Below are positions 25,152 through 33,619 of a DNA stretch of 64,000 nucleotides, in pieces (positions within the stretch are counted from its first letter, which is position 1; every line of letters starts with the position of its first letter). Position numbers and translations under genes: made by a program. This DNA is from Collinsella aerofaciens (GTDB lineage Bacteria; Actinomycetota; Coriobacteriia; Coriobacteriales; Coriobacteriaceae): assembly GCF_015555045.1 (NCBI RefSeq), contig NZ_JADNJQ010000001.1:186001-250000 (forward strand), given 5' to 3'. The notes under the pieces were generated by a model, which made no database searches, had not been told where the DNA came from, and saw only the letters and a program-made list of their open reading frames with translations.

Positions 25152-25553
25152 TTATAGGCGGTCCTTGTTCTCGGCCTTAACGGCGTGTGCCTGCTGAACA
25201 AAGAACAGGTCGTACACCACGATGACAAAGGCGCCAAAGTTGATGGCATCGCCGCCAAACGCGGGAAGCGTGAGCGCCGCTTGGGCAAGCGTGGCGACCG
25301 CGGCAACAATACCGAGCTTAAACGCGCCGCCCACCTGCGAAGGCTTGTTGGCGCCCTTGATACCGGTGACGCCTGCGGCAAGGTCGACGAGACCCTTGGC
25401 GATAAGCACGACCGCTGCGAGCGTGGCGTACGAACCGTACGTGGAATCGAGACCGCCCGTGGCGATACCGACGCCGGCGGTGACGAGGCTGGCGATGCCC
25501 AAAACAAAGTAGATGAGAGCAAGGATTTTGAGAGTCTTGCGAGTGAAGCTCAT
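25152..25553 (-). CDS. Small four-helix membrane protein, function unknown
   Basis: 133 residues with about four hydrophobic helices (8-30, 41-65, 77-96, 103-122) and short polar ends. No motif that I recognise. It starts at the ATG at 25553 behind AAAGGA; an upstream in-frame extension to 25622 has no ribosome binding site. The glycine- and alanine-rich helices suggest a small integral membrane protein. Monocistronic. Confidence 0.75.
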   Translation of the reverse strand: MSFTRKTLKILALIYFVLGIASLVTAGVGIATGGLDSTYGSYATLAAVVLIAKGLVDLAAGVTGIKGANKPSQVGGAFKLGIVAAVATLAQAALTLPAFGGDAINFGAFVIVVYDLFFVQQAHAVKAENKDRL

Positions 25554-25780
25554 GGCTGGTCCTTTCGATACGAGTACGCCAACTTGGCGCACCCAATGTA
25601 CTGCACATATGGTGAAGCACATTGTAGTTCAACGCGGCGATGCATGCGTTTGAAAGCGTCTCTTGCCCGCACGGTCCAACCTTTCAAAAAAGAAAGCTGG
25701 GCGTAAGTCAAATCGATGGCAGCGTATGCGCGGCGCTGCGATGATGGGGCCATGGTAAGAGCTGGACCGAAGGAGAAGCC

Positions 25781-25924
25781 ATGATGTACGGAGCAGGGCA
25801 AGTGCGTGAGCCGCGGTCGTTGGGAAGGCGCATGAGTGATTCCGTGATCGCTGCCGTGTGCACGGGATTGATGGCGGTGCTTTGCATTGGGATGCTGTGG
25901 GCCATGTCGCATGTGGGACAATAG
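25781..25924 (+). CDS. 47-residue single-pass membrane protein, function unknown
   Basis: A short frame with a strong ribosome binding site (GAAGGAG, 6 bases before the ATG). The first 22 residues are polar and basic (REPRSLGRR). They are followed by one hydrophobic helix of about 20 residues (SVIAAVCTGLMAVLCIGMLW) and a short tail. The positive-inside rule predicts an N-in orientation. Its stop codon overlaps a GACAAT that may be the -10 box of the next gene. Comparative conservation would decide whether it is real. Confidence 0.55.
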   Translation: MMYGAGQVREPRSLGRRMSDSVIAAVCTGLMAVLCIGMLWAMSHVGQ

Positions 25925-25987
25925 CGGACGGTGGGGTGCCGACACAAACGGCGCTCACGTATTCGTTTTGCTTGCTAAGGAGTACCC

Positions 25988-26692
25988 ATGGGCGTAGTCG
26001 ATCCCTTTTCTGTTGCTCGGGCCGCGGGGCTTGAGCTGGCCGGGAAGTCCGAGGGACTCACGCTCACCGACGGCACGATGGAGCTGCGCGCCGATTTCAC
26101 CCGCATGCATCCGCGGCTCAAGCAGGGCCGTTTGCAGCAAGAGCTGCTGGTAAAGGCTGCGCGCACAAAAGGTATCGAGCGCCCATGGGCGATTGATGCC
26201 ACGGCAGGCTTTGGCGAGGATTCGCTGCTGTTGGCGGCCGCGGGCTTTACCGTCGATCTGTATGAGCAGGATTGCGTGATCGCGGCACTCCTCAAGGATG
26301 CTTTGGATCGCGCGGCAGATGATCCGGCGCTTGCGACAGCCGTGGCGCGCATGCGCTTACATGCGGGCGAGGACAGTATTACCGGCCTTCGCCATACAGC
26401 TGAGCTGATCGGGCAGGGCGAGCTCGCGGCTCCCGACGTGGTGTATCTGGACCCCATGTTTCCCGAGCGTACTAAAAGTGCGGCGGTCAAAAAGAAGTTC
26501 CAGCTCCTACATCATCTGGAACAGCCGTGCGCCGATGAGGAGACGCTGGTCGAAGCTGCGCTTGCGGTGCATCCGCGCAAGGTCGTTATCAAGCGGCCGG
26601 TGAAGGGGCCGCTGCTTGCCGGCGTTAAGCCGAGCTATCAACTTGCGGGCAAGGCAGTTCGTTACGATGTTTTAGTGCCGCCGCGCCCGTAG
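25988..26692 (+). CDS. rsmJ: RsmJ-type 16S rRNA (guanine1516-N2)-methyltransferase
   Basis: A 234-residue SAM methyltransferase of the RsmJ (YhiQ) family. Landmarks are the early LTDGTMELRADF, SAM motif DATAGFGEDSLLLAAAGF, the catalytic-type VVYLDPMFPERTKSA followed by VKKK, and VVIKRPVKGP. The family modifies G1516 in helix 45 of 16S rRNA. AAGGAG precedes the ATG. Length is close to E. coli RsmJ (250). Confidence 0.85.
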   Translation: MGVVDPFSVARAAGLELAGKSEGLTLTDGTMELRADFTRMHPRLKQGRLQQELLVKAARTKGIERPWAIDATAGFGEDSLLLAAAGFTVDLYEQDCVIAALLKDALDRAADDPALATAVARMRLHAGEDSITGLRHTAELIGQGELAAPDVVYLDPMFPERTKSAAVKKKFQLLHHLEQPCADEETLVEAALAVHPRKVVIKRPVKGPLLAGVKPSYQLAGKAVRYDVLVPPRP

Positions 26693-26740
26693 CTTGCGTG
26701 CGATGGCTGGCACTCCGTCAGTGCCGTACCGATGCGGTGC

Positions 26741-27037
26741 CTATTTCCAAGGGTGCGACGTCAGGTGCCAGCCGCCGCAGTATTCGCATTTGTAGCAGGC
26801 CAAACCACGCCGCCCATGGTTTTCGCAGTCGGCCATGACTGCCTCGGCCTCGGCACGCGTGTCGTAACGGTTTTTGCGTTCGCACGACTTGTAGCGCCAG
26901 GCTTCATCGCGCTCGGCGTCCAGGGCGTCGCGGCGCTCATCCTCGCGCGCAAACAGGTCGCTCATATCGCCGCCCGTGGCAGCGCCTAAAAACTCGCTTT
27001 TGGCTTTTGACCAAGCGGCTCGCTTTTTGCTCCCCAT
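26741..27037 (-). CDS. Small CxxC protein, function unknown
   Basis: 98 residues from the ATG at 27037, behind an AGAGGGG; an in-frame TTG at 27058 adds seven residues. The N-terminal half is charged. The C-terminal part has a Cys in KSCERKNRYDT, another Cys, then YKCEYCGGWHLTSHP: a CxxC plus WHLTSH that looks like a small zinc-binding knuckle. Similar short modules occur in Actinobacteria and phages. No function can be assigned. Confidence 0.7.
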   Translation of the reverse strand: MGSKKRAAWSKAKSEFLGAATGGDMSDLFAREDERRDALDAERDEAWRYKSCERKNRYDTRAEAEAVMADCENHGRRGLACYKCEYCGGWHLTSHPWK

Positions 27038-27111
27038 CTGCTTCGCGCCCCTCTTCAAACGCTGGTATCATTGCTCAATCAAAGTGATACCAATAAACGT
27101 GAGGTCGCCGC

Positions 27112-27603
27112 GTGATGATCAGAAAAACCCTCGATACCGACATTCCCGCCGTCATGGCTATCTACGACGCCGCCCGCGCCTTTATGCGCGCGCATGGCAA
27201 CGCCACGCAGTGGCCCGAGGGCACGCCTTCTGCCGAGCAGCTGGCTGCCGATATCGCCGCCGGTGGCAGCTATGTGTGTGAAGTCGACGGCCGCGTGGTG
27301 GCGACGTTTGCCTTTTTACCGGGCCCGGACGAGTGCTATGACGTAATTGAGGACGGTCAATGGCGTAGCGACACTCCGTACGCCGTGCTGCACCGTGTGG
27401 CATCCGACGGCACCGTGCACGGTATCACGGCTGCGATGTTTGCCTTTGCCAAGGAGCGTGCCGATCACCTGCGCATCGACACGCATCAGGACAACCTGCC
27501 CATGCAGGGGGCGAGCATCAAGGCGGGGTTTGAGCGCGCCGGCATCGTGTATGTGTCGGACGGCACACCGCGTGTTGCGTTTGACTGGCTGCGCGAGGCA
27601 TAA
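27112..27603 (+). CDS. GNAT-family N-acetyltransferase
   Basis: A 163-residue GNAT protein: N-terminal IRKTLDTDIPAVMAIYDAAR, a central beta strand GGSYVCEVDGRVVATFAFLPG, the acetyl-CoA segment around HRVASDGTVHGITAAMFAFA, and the C-terminal LRIDTHQDNLPMQGASIKAGF. Substrate unknown. The start is GTG at 27112 or ATG at 27115 behind GAGG. A hairpin at 27631 follows. Confidence 0.87.
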   Translation: MMIRKTLDTDIPAVMAIYDAARAFMRAHGNATQWPEGTPSAEQLAADIAAGGSYVCEVDGRVVATFAFLPGPDECYDVIEDGQWRSDTPYAVLHRVASDGTVHGITAAMFAFAKERADHLRIDTHQDNLPMQGASIKAGFERAGIVYVSDGTPRVAFDWLREA

Positions 27604-27630
27604 GAGCGGGGACGCGTATCAACAATTCGC

Positions 27631-27670
27631 GCGAACGAAAATGGCCTCAGGTGGGGCCATTTTCGTTCGC
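27631..27670 (+). terminator. 16-bp stem hairpin after the GNAT gene
   Basis: Perfect arms 27631-27646 and 27655-27670 (GCGAACGAAAATGGCC and complement) with an 8-base loop, 27 bases after the stop codon. Confidence 0.7.
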
Positions 27671-27857
27671 TGCACTGTTTTGAAAGCCGGCTTTCGCAAG
27701 GCGCGAACCTACGAAAACCGCCGCGCGGCAACGCGGGGCGATGAGCTCGGTCGGGGGATAGGGCCCGCTTCGCCCGCCGGCCCGTAAATTGTATCATCCA
27801 GTGTGGAGCGTGAACGCCCGTTGCCGCGTGCGATGGGCTTGTAATAAGAGGAGAGCC

Positions 27858-29861
27858 GTGTCGAAGCAAGCGGTCGTTGGAATCTTGGCGCATGTCGATG
27901 CCGGCAAGACCACGCTGGCCGAGGCCATGCTGTTCAACGCGGGCCGCATTCGCAAGTGCGGCCGCGTGGACGATGGCGATTCGCATCTGGACACTAACGC
28001 GATCGAGCGCGAGCGTGGCATCACGATTTTCTCGTCGCAGGCCGTGCTCGACCACGGCGATACCCACGTCATGCTCGTGGATGCACCGGGACATGTCGAT
28101 TTTTCAGCCGAGGCGGAGCGCACATTGCGAGCGCTCGACTACGCGATTTTGGTTGTGGGCGCCAACGATGGCGTGCAGGGGCACACCGAAACCCTGTGGC
28201 GTCTGCTTGCACGTTATGACATCCCGACGTTCATCTTCATCAACAAAATCGATTTGGAGAATCCCGGCCGCGATGTTTTGCTGGCACAACTTGGGCAACG
28301 TCTCTCCGAGGGCTGCCTGGATGCCGGCGAACTGCTGGCGGGCGGGGCCGTTCAGGAGGACGCTGCCGCGTTAGACGAAGAAGCGCTCGAGGAGTTTCTT
28401 GAGGCGGGTGAGCTTTCCGTCGCGACGCTGTCGCGCATGGTTGCCGAGCGCAAGCTCTTTCCCTGCTTTGCTGGCTCGGCGCTCAAGGACCAAGGCGTGG
28501 ACGAGCTGCTGGATGGCATATGCACGCTGATGCGCGACCGGGCATGGCACCCGGAGTTTGCCGTGCGCGTCTATCGTGTCAGCCGCGGGGATCGCGGCGA
28601 GCGCTTGGCATGGGTTAAAGTAACCGGCGGCACACTGCATGCCAAGCAGATGATTGACGGACGTTCCGGTGCCGAGGCATGGGAGCAAAAGGTCGATCAG
28701 GTACGCATCTATAACGGCGAGAAGTATGAGCTTGCCCAAGAAATTGCTGCTGGCGGTATTTGTGCCGTGACGGGTCTTGCGCACGTTCGCCCAGGGGACG
28801 CCCTGGGCGCGGAGCCTGCGGGCGATGCGCCCGTCATTGCGCCAGTCCTCACCTATACGGTGCTTCCGGGCGAACACGATGTCCATACGGTGTTCAAAGC
28901 GTTGACTGAGTTGGCGGACGAAGATCCCATGCTCGGCGTAAGCTGGAATACGCATCTTGAACAAATACATCTGCAGCTCATGGGAGCGGTGCAGCTCGAG
29001 GTCGTGCAGCGCGTGCTTGCCGATCGTTTTGGCCTTGCGGTCGAGTTTGAGCCCGGCGGCATTCTCTATAAGGAGACTATTTCGCAGCCGGTCGAGGGCG
29101 TGGGCCACTTTGAGCCACTGCGCCACTATGCCGAGGTACATCTGCGCCTGGAGCCGTTGCCAGCGGGTTCGGGCGTGCAGTTTGGCACCGTGACCTCGAC
29201 CGACGAACTCGATCTTAACTGGCAGCGTTTGGCACTCACCAACGCCATGGAGCGCGATCACCTGGGCGCGCTGACCGGCTCGCCCATCACCGATGTGTGC
29301 ATTACGCTCACGGGCGGCCGTGCGCATGCCAAACACACCGAGGGCGGCGATTTTCGCCAGGCCACGTACCGCGCGATTCGCCAGGGGCTCATGCAGGCGC
29401 GTGAGGCTGGCGCGGCGGTACTGTTGGAGCCGTGGTATCGCTTTGAGCTCGAGGTGCCGGGGGAGTGCGTGGGCCGGGCGCTCTCGGATGCCACGCGTAT
29501 GGGTGCCGAGTACGAGCCGCCGACGATGGCGGGAGACCGGGCGAAGCTTGTGGGTCGCGTGCCGGCATCCGAAGTGCAGGATTACGCGCTGGAGGTGGCT
29601 GCCTACACGAGTGGTCGCGGACATCTGTACCTAGAGTTTGCCGGCCACGCGCCCTGTCATGATGCCGAGCGCGTCATCGAGACGGCCGCCTATGAGCCAG
29701 AAGCCGATCTGCCCAACACGCCCGACTCGGTCTTTTGCTCTCACGGCGCCGGTTACACGGTCAAATGGTACGACGTACCCGCCGCGGCGCACGTAAAGAT
29801 CGATCCCGCCACCTTCCGCCCCTGGCGAGCAGCAGACGCCGAGTTTTTCGGCCACATGTGA
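27858..29861 (+). CDS. Tet(M)-like translational GTPase, probably not a resistance determinant
   Basis: A 667-residue EF-G-like GTPase, from GTG 27858 behind AGGAG. G1 AHVDAGKTTLAE, G3 DAPGHVDFSAE and G4 NKIDLENPGRD are intact, and the C-terminal domains align with Tet(M)/Tet(O)-type ribosomal protection proteins (SGRGHLYLEF near the end). The domain IV loop that in Tet(M) carries the SPVSTP sequence reads HAKHTEGGDFR here. Tetracycline protection is therefore doubtful; this form occurs in many gut anaerobes as a chromosomal factor. The stop codon TGA lies inside the hairpin repeat at 29855. Confidence 0.85.
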   Translation: MSKQAVVGILAHVDAGKTTLAEAMLFNAGRIRKCGRVDDGDSHLDTNAIERERGITIFSSQAVLDHGDTHVMLVDAPGHVDFSAEAERTLRALDYAILVVGANDGVQGHTETLWRLLARYDIPTFIFINKIDLENPGRDVLLAQLGQRLSEGCLDAGELLAGGAVQEDAAALDEEALEEFLEAGELSVATLSRMVAERKLFPCFAGSALKDQGVDELLDGICTLMRDRAWHPEFAVRVYRVSRGDRGERLAWVKVTGGTLHAKQMIDGRSGAEAWEQKVDQVRIYNGEKYELAQEIAAGGICAVTGLAHVRPGDALGAEPAGDAPVIAPVLTYTVLPGEHDVHTVFKALTELADEDPMLGVSWNTHLEQIHLQLMGAVQLEVVQRVLADRFGLAVEFEPGGILYKETISQPVEGVGHFEPLRHYAEVHLRLEPLPAGSGVQFGTVTSTDELDLNWQRLALTNAMERDHLGALTGSPITDVCITLTGGRAHAKHTEGGDFRQATYRAIRQGLMQAREAGAAVLLEPWYRFELEVPGECVGRALSDATRMGAEYEPPTMAGDRAKLVGRVPASEVQDYALEVAAYTSGRGHLYLEFAGHAPCHDAERVIETAAYEPEADLPNTPDSVFCSHGAGYTVKWYDVPAAAHVKIDPATFRPWRAADAEFFGHM

Positions 29862-29887
29862 CAAAGGGACAGTTCCTTTGTCACATG
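29855..29887. repeat. Hairpin repeat CATGTGACAAAGG... (GGGACAG family), left edge of the ATPase-UvrA2 island
   Basis: 13-bp perfect stem (29855-29867 with 29875-29887), then a G-T and an A-T pair, around loop CAG. The first ATGTGA contains the stop codon of the GTPase gene. Core AAAGGGACAGTTCCTTT is shared with 34838-34872; 33581-33615 has the same core with one change. Confidence 0.9.
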
Positions 29888-29890
29888 CTA

Positions 29891-29920
29891 TTGGTATAAC
29901 TCGGTATAAGTTGGTATAAC
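29891..29920 (+). promoter_or_regulatory. Three 10-base iterons TTGGTATAAC before the ATPase gene
   Basis: TTGGTATAAC, TCGGTATAAG and TTGGTATAAC follow each other without spacing, one helical turn apart. They end 34 bases before the ATPase start. Could be stacked protein sites or part of the promoter (TATAAC as a -10-like box). Confidence 0.6.
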
Positions 29921-29954
29921 TATTACCAGGGTTTGCCAATCCGAGGAGGCCGAC

Positions 29955-31073
29955 ATGAATCCAAATCCCTTTAAGCCCACGGCTGGCAAGCGGCCTCCGA
30001 TACTCATCGGTCGCGAGTCGGTCATCGAAGATTTTGAGGAAGGGCTCGATAACGGCGCCGGAGCGCCGGGCAGGCTCATGCTCATTACGGGAAACCGCGG
30101 CTGCGGCAAGACAGTTCTCCTGCGGGAGCTGCAACGTCTAGCCAGCGAGCGCGGATGGGCGGTTGTCTCCGATTCCGCTTCGCTTGGCTTATGCGACCGC
30201 TTGGCCGACGCGCTTCGCTCGAATAAACCCGTTGTGACGTCAATGGAGTTCGGTCCGTCGTTTGGGCGGATGTCGGTCGAGGCGGCGCGAGCAAAGGGCG
30301 AGACGTTGCGAGGGCTGGTCAACGAGCGCCTCAAGAAGCTCGGTCCAGGCAAGGGCATACTGTTTGCGATTGACGAGGCTCAATCTGCGTCTATCGAGGA
30401 GCTGGCGGCTCTTGCCGTTCTCTATCAGCAGGTGCTCGGAGACCAGGATGCCACGGGCTTGTCCGATAGCGACCAGCGCGGCCTTGCGCTTGTTTTTGCC
30501 GGCTTACCCAGTATGGTTGACGATCTGCTCGAAGAGCCGAGCGTGACGTTTTTGCGGCGTGCCCAGCAGCGCACGCTGGGGGCGATATCTTTGCCCAAGG
30601 TGCGCGATTCGTATATCCAGACGGTCAAAGACGCTGGTCTTTACGTTGACGCGGAGACGGCGGACCTTGCGGCGCGCAAAAGCATGGGGCATCCCTATAT
30701 GGTTCAGCTGGTGGGCTATTACATGTGGCGGTCTGCTGTCCGGCGTGGCTCGCAGGTCATCGAAAGGCGCGATGTCGAGGATGGCCATGCGGATGCCGTC
30801 TCCGAGTTCTACGAGGCGGTTGACGCGCCTCTATATTACGGACTGCGTAGTCCACAGCGCCTCTTTATCGAGGCCATGGCTGCTGACGAGGGTAAGCCGA
30901 CGCGCATGGCGGATATCATTGAGCGCTGCGATCGTACCCAGAGCTGGGCGAGTAAATATCGCGCAAGCCTGATTCGCGAGCGCGTCATCGAAGCTGCCGG
31001 ATACGGCCTCGTCCGATTTACCGTGCCCATGCTGGGCGCGTACATTAGCGATCGCATTTTATGGCACGAGTAG
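29955..31073 (+). CDS. AAA ATPase with C-terminal winged helix (Orc1/Cdc6-like layout)
   Basis: A 372-residue protein. It opens NPFKPTAGKRPPILIGRE, then Walker A GNRGCGKT (about 46-53), Walker B ILFAIDEAQ (about 136), sensor 1-like LALVFAGLP, and VTFLRRAQQRTLG. The last 70 residues (PTRMADIIERCDRTQSWASKYRASLI) form a winged-helix-like DNA-binding domain. It is about as long as, and clearly homologous to, the protein at 33620-34720 (shared FLRRAQQ, QLVGY). The UvrA2 gene follows with no gap, so the two are co-translated. GAGGAGG precedes the ATG. Function is not known for this family. Confidence 0.85.
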   Translation: MNPNPFKPTAGKRPPILIGRESVIEDFEEGLDNGAGAPGRLMLITGNRGCGKTVLLRELQRLASERGWAVVSDSASLGLCDRLADALRSNKPVVTSMEFGPSFGRMSVEAARAKGETLRGLVNERLKKLGPGKGILFAIDEAQSASIEELAALAVLYQQVLGDQDATGLSDSDQRGLALVFAGLPSMVDDLLEEPSVTFLRRAQQRTLGAISLPKVRDSYIQTVKDAGLYVDAETADLAARKSMGHPYMVQLVGYYMWRSAVRRGSQVIERRDVEDGHADAVSEFYEAVDAPLYYGLRSPQRLFIEAMAADEGKPTRMADIIERCDRTQSWASKYRASLIRERVIEAAGYGLVRFTVPMLGAYISDRILWHE

Positions 31074-31083
31074 GGTGATAAAG

Positions 31084-33579
31084 GTGACAGAACAGAAGAT
31101 GAGCCCGCAGGCTATCGAAGTGCGTGGAGCGCGTGTACACAACCTCAAGGACATCGATATCGATATTCCGCTGGGAAAGCTCGTGGGTATTGCCGGCGTG
31201 TCGGGTTCGGGTAAGAGCTCGCTGGCACTGGGCGTTCTTTACGCCGAGGGCTCGCGCCGTTACCTGGAGGCGCTCAGCACCTATACCCGCCGTCGTCTGA
31301 CGCAGGCCGAACACGCCCAGGTGGACGAGGTGCTGCACGTGCCGGCCGCGCTCGCATTGCATCAGCGCCCCAGCGTGCCGGGCGTGCGGTCCACTTTTGG
31401 CACCATGACCGAGCTCAACAACAGCCTGCGTCTGCTCTTTAGCCGTTGCGCCCATCACGTGTGCCCGCATTGCGGGGCACGCGTGGAGCCGAGCCTTAAC
31501 GTGGCTGCGGGCCTGTCGCTCACGTGTTCGACATGCGGTCGCGAGTTCTATGCGCCGAGTGCCGAGGATTTGGCTTTCAATAGCGGCGGTGCATGCCCCA
31601 CCTGTGGCGGCACCGGTGTCATGCGCGAGGTGGACGAAGCGAGCCTGGTGCCCGACGAGTCAAAGACTATCAACGAGGGCGCGGTGCTTCCCTGGGGTAC
31701 GCTCATGTGGGATCTGATGAAGCAGGTGGCAGGTGAGATGGGCGTGCGCACCGACGTGCCGTTTAACCAGCTCACGCCTCAAGAGCGCGACATCGTGTTC
31801 CGCGGCCCGGCGGTTAAAAAGCACATTCTCTACGTTCCCAAAAACGGCGAGGGCGCCACGCCGCTCGACTTCACCTATTACAACGCCGTCTATACCGTCG
31901 AGAATGCGCTCGCCAAGGTCAAGGACGATAAGGGGCTCAAGCGTGTTGCGCGCTTTCTGCGCGAGGGGCCATGCCATGACTGTGGCGGTACGCGTCTCTC
32001 CGAGGCCGCACGCCAGCCCCAGGTATGCGGTATCAATCTAGCACAGGCGGCGGCCATGACATTGAGCGAGGCGATTGAGTGGGTGCGCGGGGTGCCCGCA
32101 TCCTTGCCGGCCGAGATGCAGCCCATGGCGACGGATATCTGCGATTCGTTTTTGAGCGCGGCCCGTCGTCTGGTCGACCTGGGTCTCGATTACCTTTCAC
32201 TCGATCGCGCCGGTGCCACGCTCTCTACGGGCGAGCGTCAGCGTGTGCAGCTCGCCCGCGTGGTGCGCAATCGATCGACGGGCGTGCTTTATGTGCTAGA
32301 TGAGCCCTCGATCGGCTTGCATCCTGCCAATGTCGACGGCTTGGTAGGCGTGATGCGCGATCTGGTGGATGACGGCAACACCGTGGTCGTTGTCGACCAC
32401 GATACGCGCGTACTGGCGGAAGCTGATTATCTGGTCGAGATGGGCCCCGGTGCCGGAGCAGGCGGCGGTAATGTGATTGCCGCTGGCACGGTGGACGAGG
32501 TCGAACAATCGCAGGGCAGCCGCATCGCTCCGTTTTTGCGTGCAGAGTCCAAGCGCTTGCGTCCGCAGGTGACTGACGACGAAATGTTCGATCAGGGCCA
32601 CATCCGCATGGCAACCGAGGCCATCCATACCGTCAAACCGCTCGAAGTCGATATTCCGCGCGGCCGTCTCGTTGCGGTGACGGGCGTTTCGGGTTCGGGC
32701 AAGACGACGTTGGTGCTCGAGACGCTTATCCCGGCGCTTAAGGCGCAGGCAGCTGGCGAGCGCCTGCCAAAACATGTGCGCTGGGTCGATGCCGAGGGTA
32801 TCGCACGCGCAAACCTGATTGACGCTACGCCTATCGGCGCCAACGTGCGCTCGACGGTAGCGACCTATGCCGACATCCATGATGAGCTGCGCCGCGCCTT
32901 CGCCCGTACGCCTGAGGCCAAGGCAGCCGGCTACAAGGCGGGCGCCTTTAGCTACAACACCGGCGCCTTGCGCTGCCCTACGTGTGACGGCACGGGCTCG
33001 ATATCGCTCGACGTGCAGTTTTTGCCCGATGTCGAGATCGTCTGCCCAGCATGCCGTGGCTCACGTTATGCAGACGCGGCCTCGCTTATCCATCGCGAGG
33101 GCAAGGACGGGAACCTACTTACGTTGCCGCAGCTCATGGACATGAGTGTGGATGAGGCGCTCGATGCCACGGTGGGGCTCAAGAAAGTTCAGGTGCGTTT
33201 ACAGACCTTGCACGACCTGGGCTTGGGCTATCTCACGCTTGGTGAGCCCACGCCGGCGCTCTCGGGCGGCGAGGCTCAACGTCTTAAGCTCGCGAGCGAG
33301 ATGGGTCGCGTGCAGGATGATGCCGTATTCGTATTTGACGAGCCCACGATTGGCCTGCATCCGCTCGATGTTCAGGTGTTGCTGAGTGTGTTTGATGGCC
33401 TTGTTGCCAAGGGCGCCACGGTTATCGTGATCGAACACGATCTCGACCTTATCCGCAATGCCGATTACGTGATCGACATGGGCCCGGGCGGTGGCGACGC
33501 GGGCGGGCAAATCGTCTGCGCCGGCACGCCGGGCGACATCGCGGCCTGCTCCGCAAGCATCACCGGCCGCTACCTATAG
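31084..33579 (+). CDS. UvrA2-type excinuclease ABC subunit A paralog, lacking the UvrB-binding domain
   Basis: A protein of about 831 residues with two ABC ATPase halves: Walker A GVSGSGKSS and GVSGSGKTT, signatures LSTGERQR (first) and LSGGEAQR (second), Walker B VLDEPSIGLHP and VFDEPTIGLHP. Zinc clusters are CPHCG/CSTCG, CPTCGGTG/CHDCGGTR and CPTCDGTG/CPACRGSR. The roughly 115 residues that in UvrA bind UvrB are missing: the first zinc module follows straight after LLFSRCAHHV. This fits the UvrA2/DrrC group, linked to drug or DNA-damage tolerance rather than core repair. GTG 31084 has an AGGG; GTG 31075 is an alternative start. It is coupled to the ATPase gene upstream. Confidence 0.87.
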   Translation: MTEQKMSPQAIEVRGARVHNLKDIDIDIPLGKLVGIAGVSGSGKSSLALGVLYAEGSRRYLEALSTYTRRRLTQAEHAQVDEVLHVPAALALHQRPSVPGVRSTFGTMTELNNSLRLLFSRCAHHVCPHCGARVEPSLNVAAGLSLTCSTCGREFYAPSAEDLAFNSGGACPTCGGTGVMREVDEASLVPDESKTINEGAVLPWGTLMWDLMKQVAGEMGVRTDVPFNQLTPQERDIVFRGPAVKKHILYVPKNGEGATPLDFTYYNAVYTVENALAKVKDDKGLKRVARFLREGPCHDCGGTRLSEAARQPQVCGINLAQAAAMTLSEAIEWVRGVPASLPAEMQPMATDICDSFLSAARRLVDLGLDYLSLDRAGATLSTGERQRVQLARVVRNRSTGVLYVLDEPSIGLHPANVDGLVGVMRDLVDDGNTVVVVDHDTRVLAEADYLVEMGPGAGAGGGNVIAAGTVDEVEQSQGSRIAPFLRAESKRLRPQVTDDEMFDQGHIRMATEAIHTVKPLEVDIPRGRLVAVTGVSGSGKTTLVLETLIPALKAQAAGERLPKHVRWVDAEGIARANLIDATPIGANVRSTVATYADIHDELRRAFARTPEAKAAGYKAGAFSYNTGALRCPTCDGTGSISLDVQFLPDVEIVCPACRGSRYADAASLIHREGKDGNLLTLPQLMDMSVDEALDATVGLKKVQVRLQTLHDLGLGYLTLGEPTPALSGGEAQRLKLASEMGRVQDDAVFVFDEPTIGLHPLDVQVLLSVFDGLVAKGATVIVIEHDLDLIRNADYVIDMGPGGGDAGGQIVCAGTPGDIAACSASITGRYL

Positions 33580-33580
33580 A

Positions 33581-33615
33581 CAATGAGGCAAAGGGACAGT
33601 CCCTTTGCCTCATTG
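33581..33615. repeat. Hairpin repeat CAATGAGGCAAAGGGA..., between convergent genes
   Basis: Perfect 16-bp stem (33581-33596 with 33600-33615) and loop CAG. It starts one base after the UvrA2 stop codon and ends 4 bases before the stop of the minus-strand ATPase gene. It shares the core AAAGGGACAGT(C/T)CCTTT with the elements at both island edges and could act as a two-way terminator. Confidence 0.9.
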
Positions 33616-33619
33616 ATGC

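Noticed and set aside
26741-27037. Prophage remnant
   Set aside because: The CxxC-WHLTSH module also occurs in phages, but no other phage gene, integrase or att-like repeat is near.
27858-29861. Tetracycline resistance gene of mobile origin
   Set aside because: No mobile element nearby, base composition matches neighbours, and the drug-site loop is absent.
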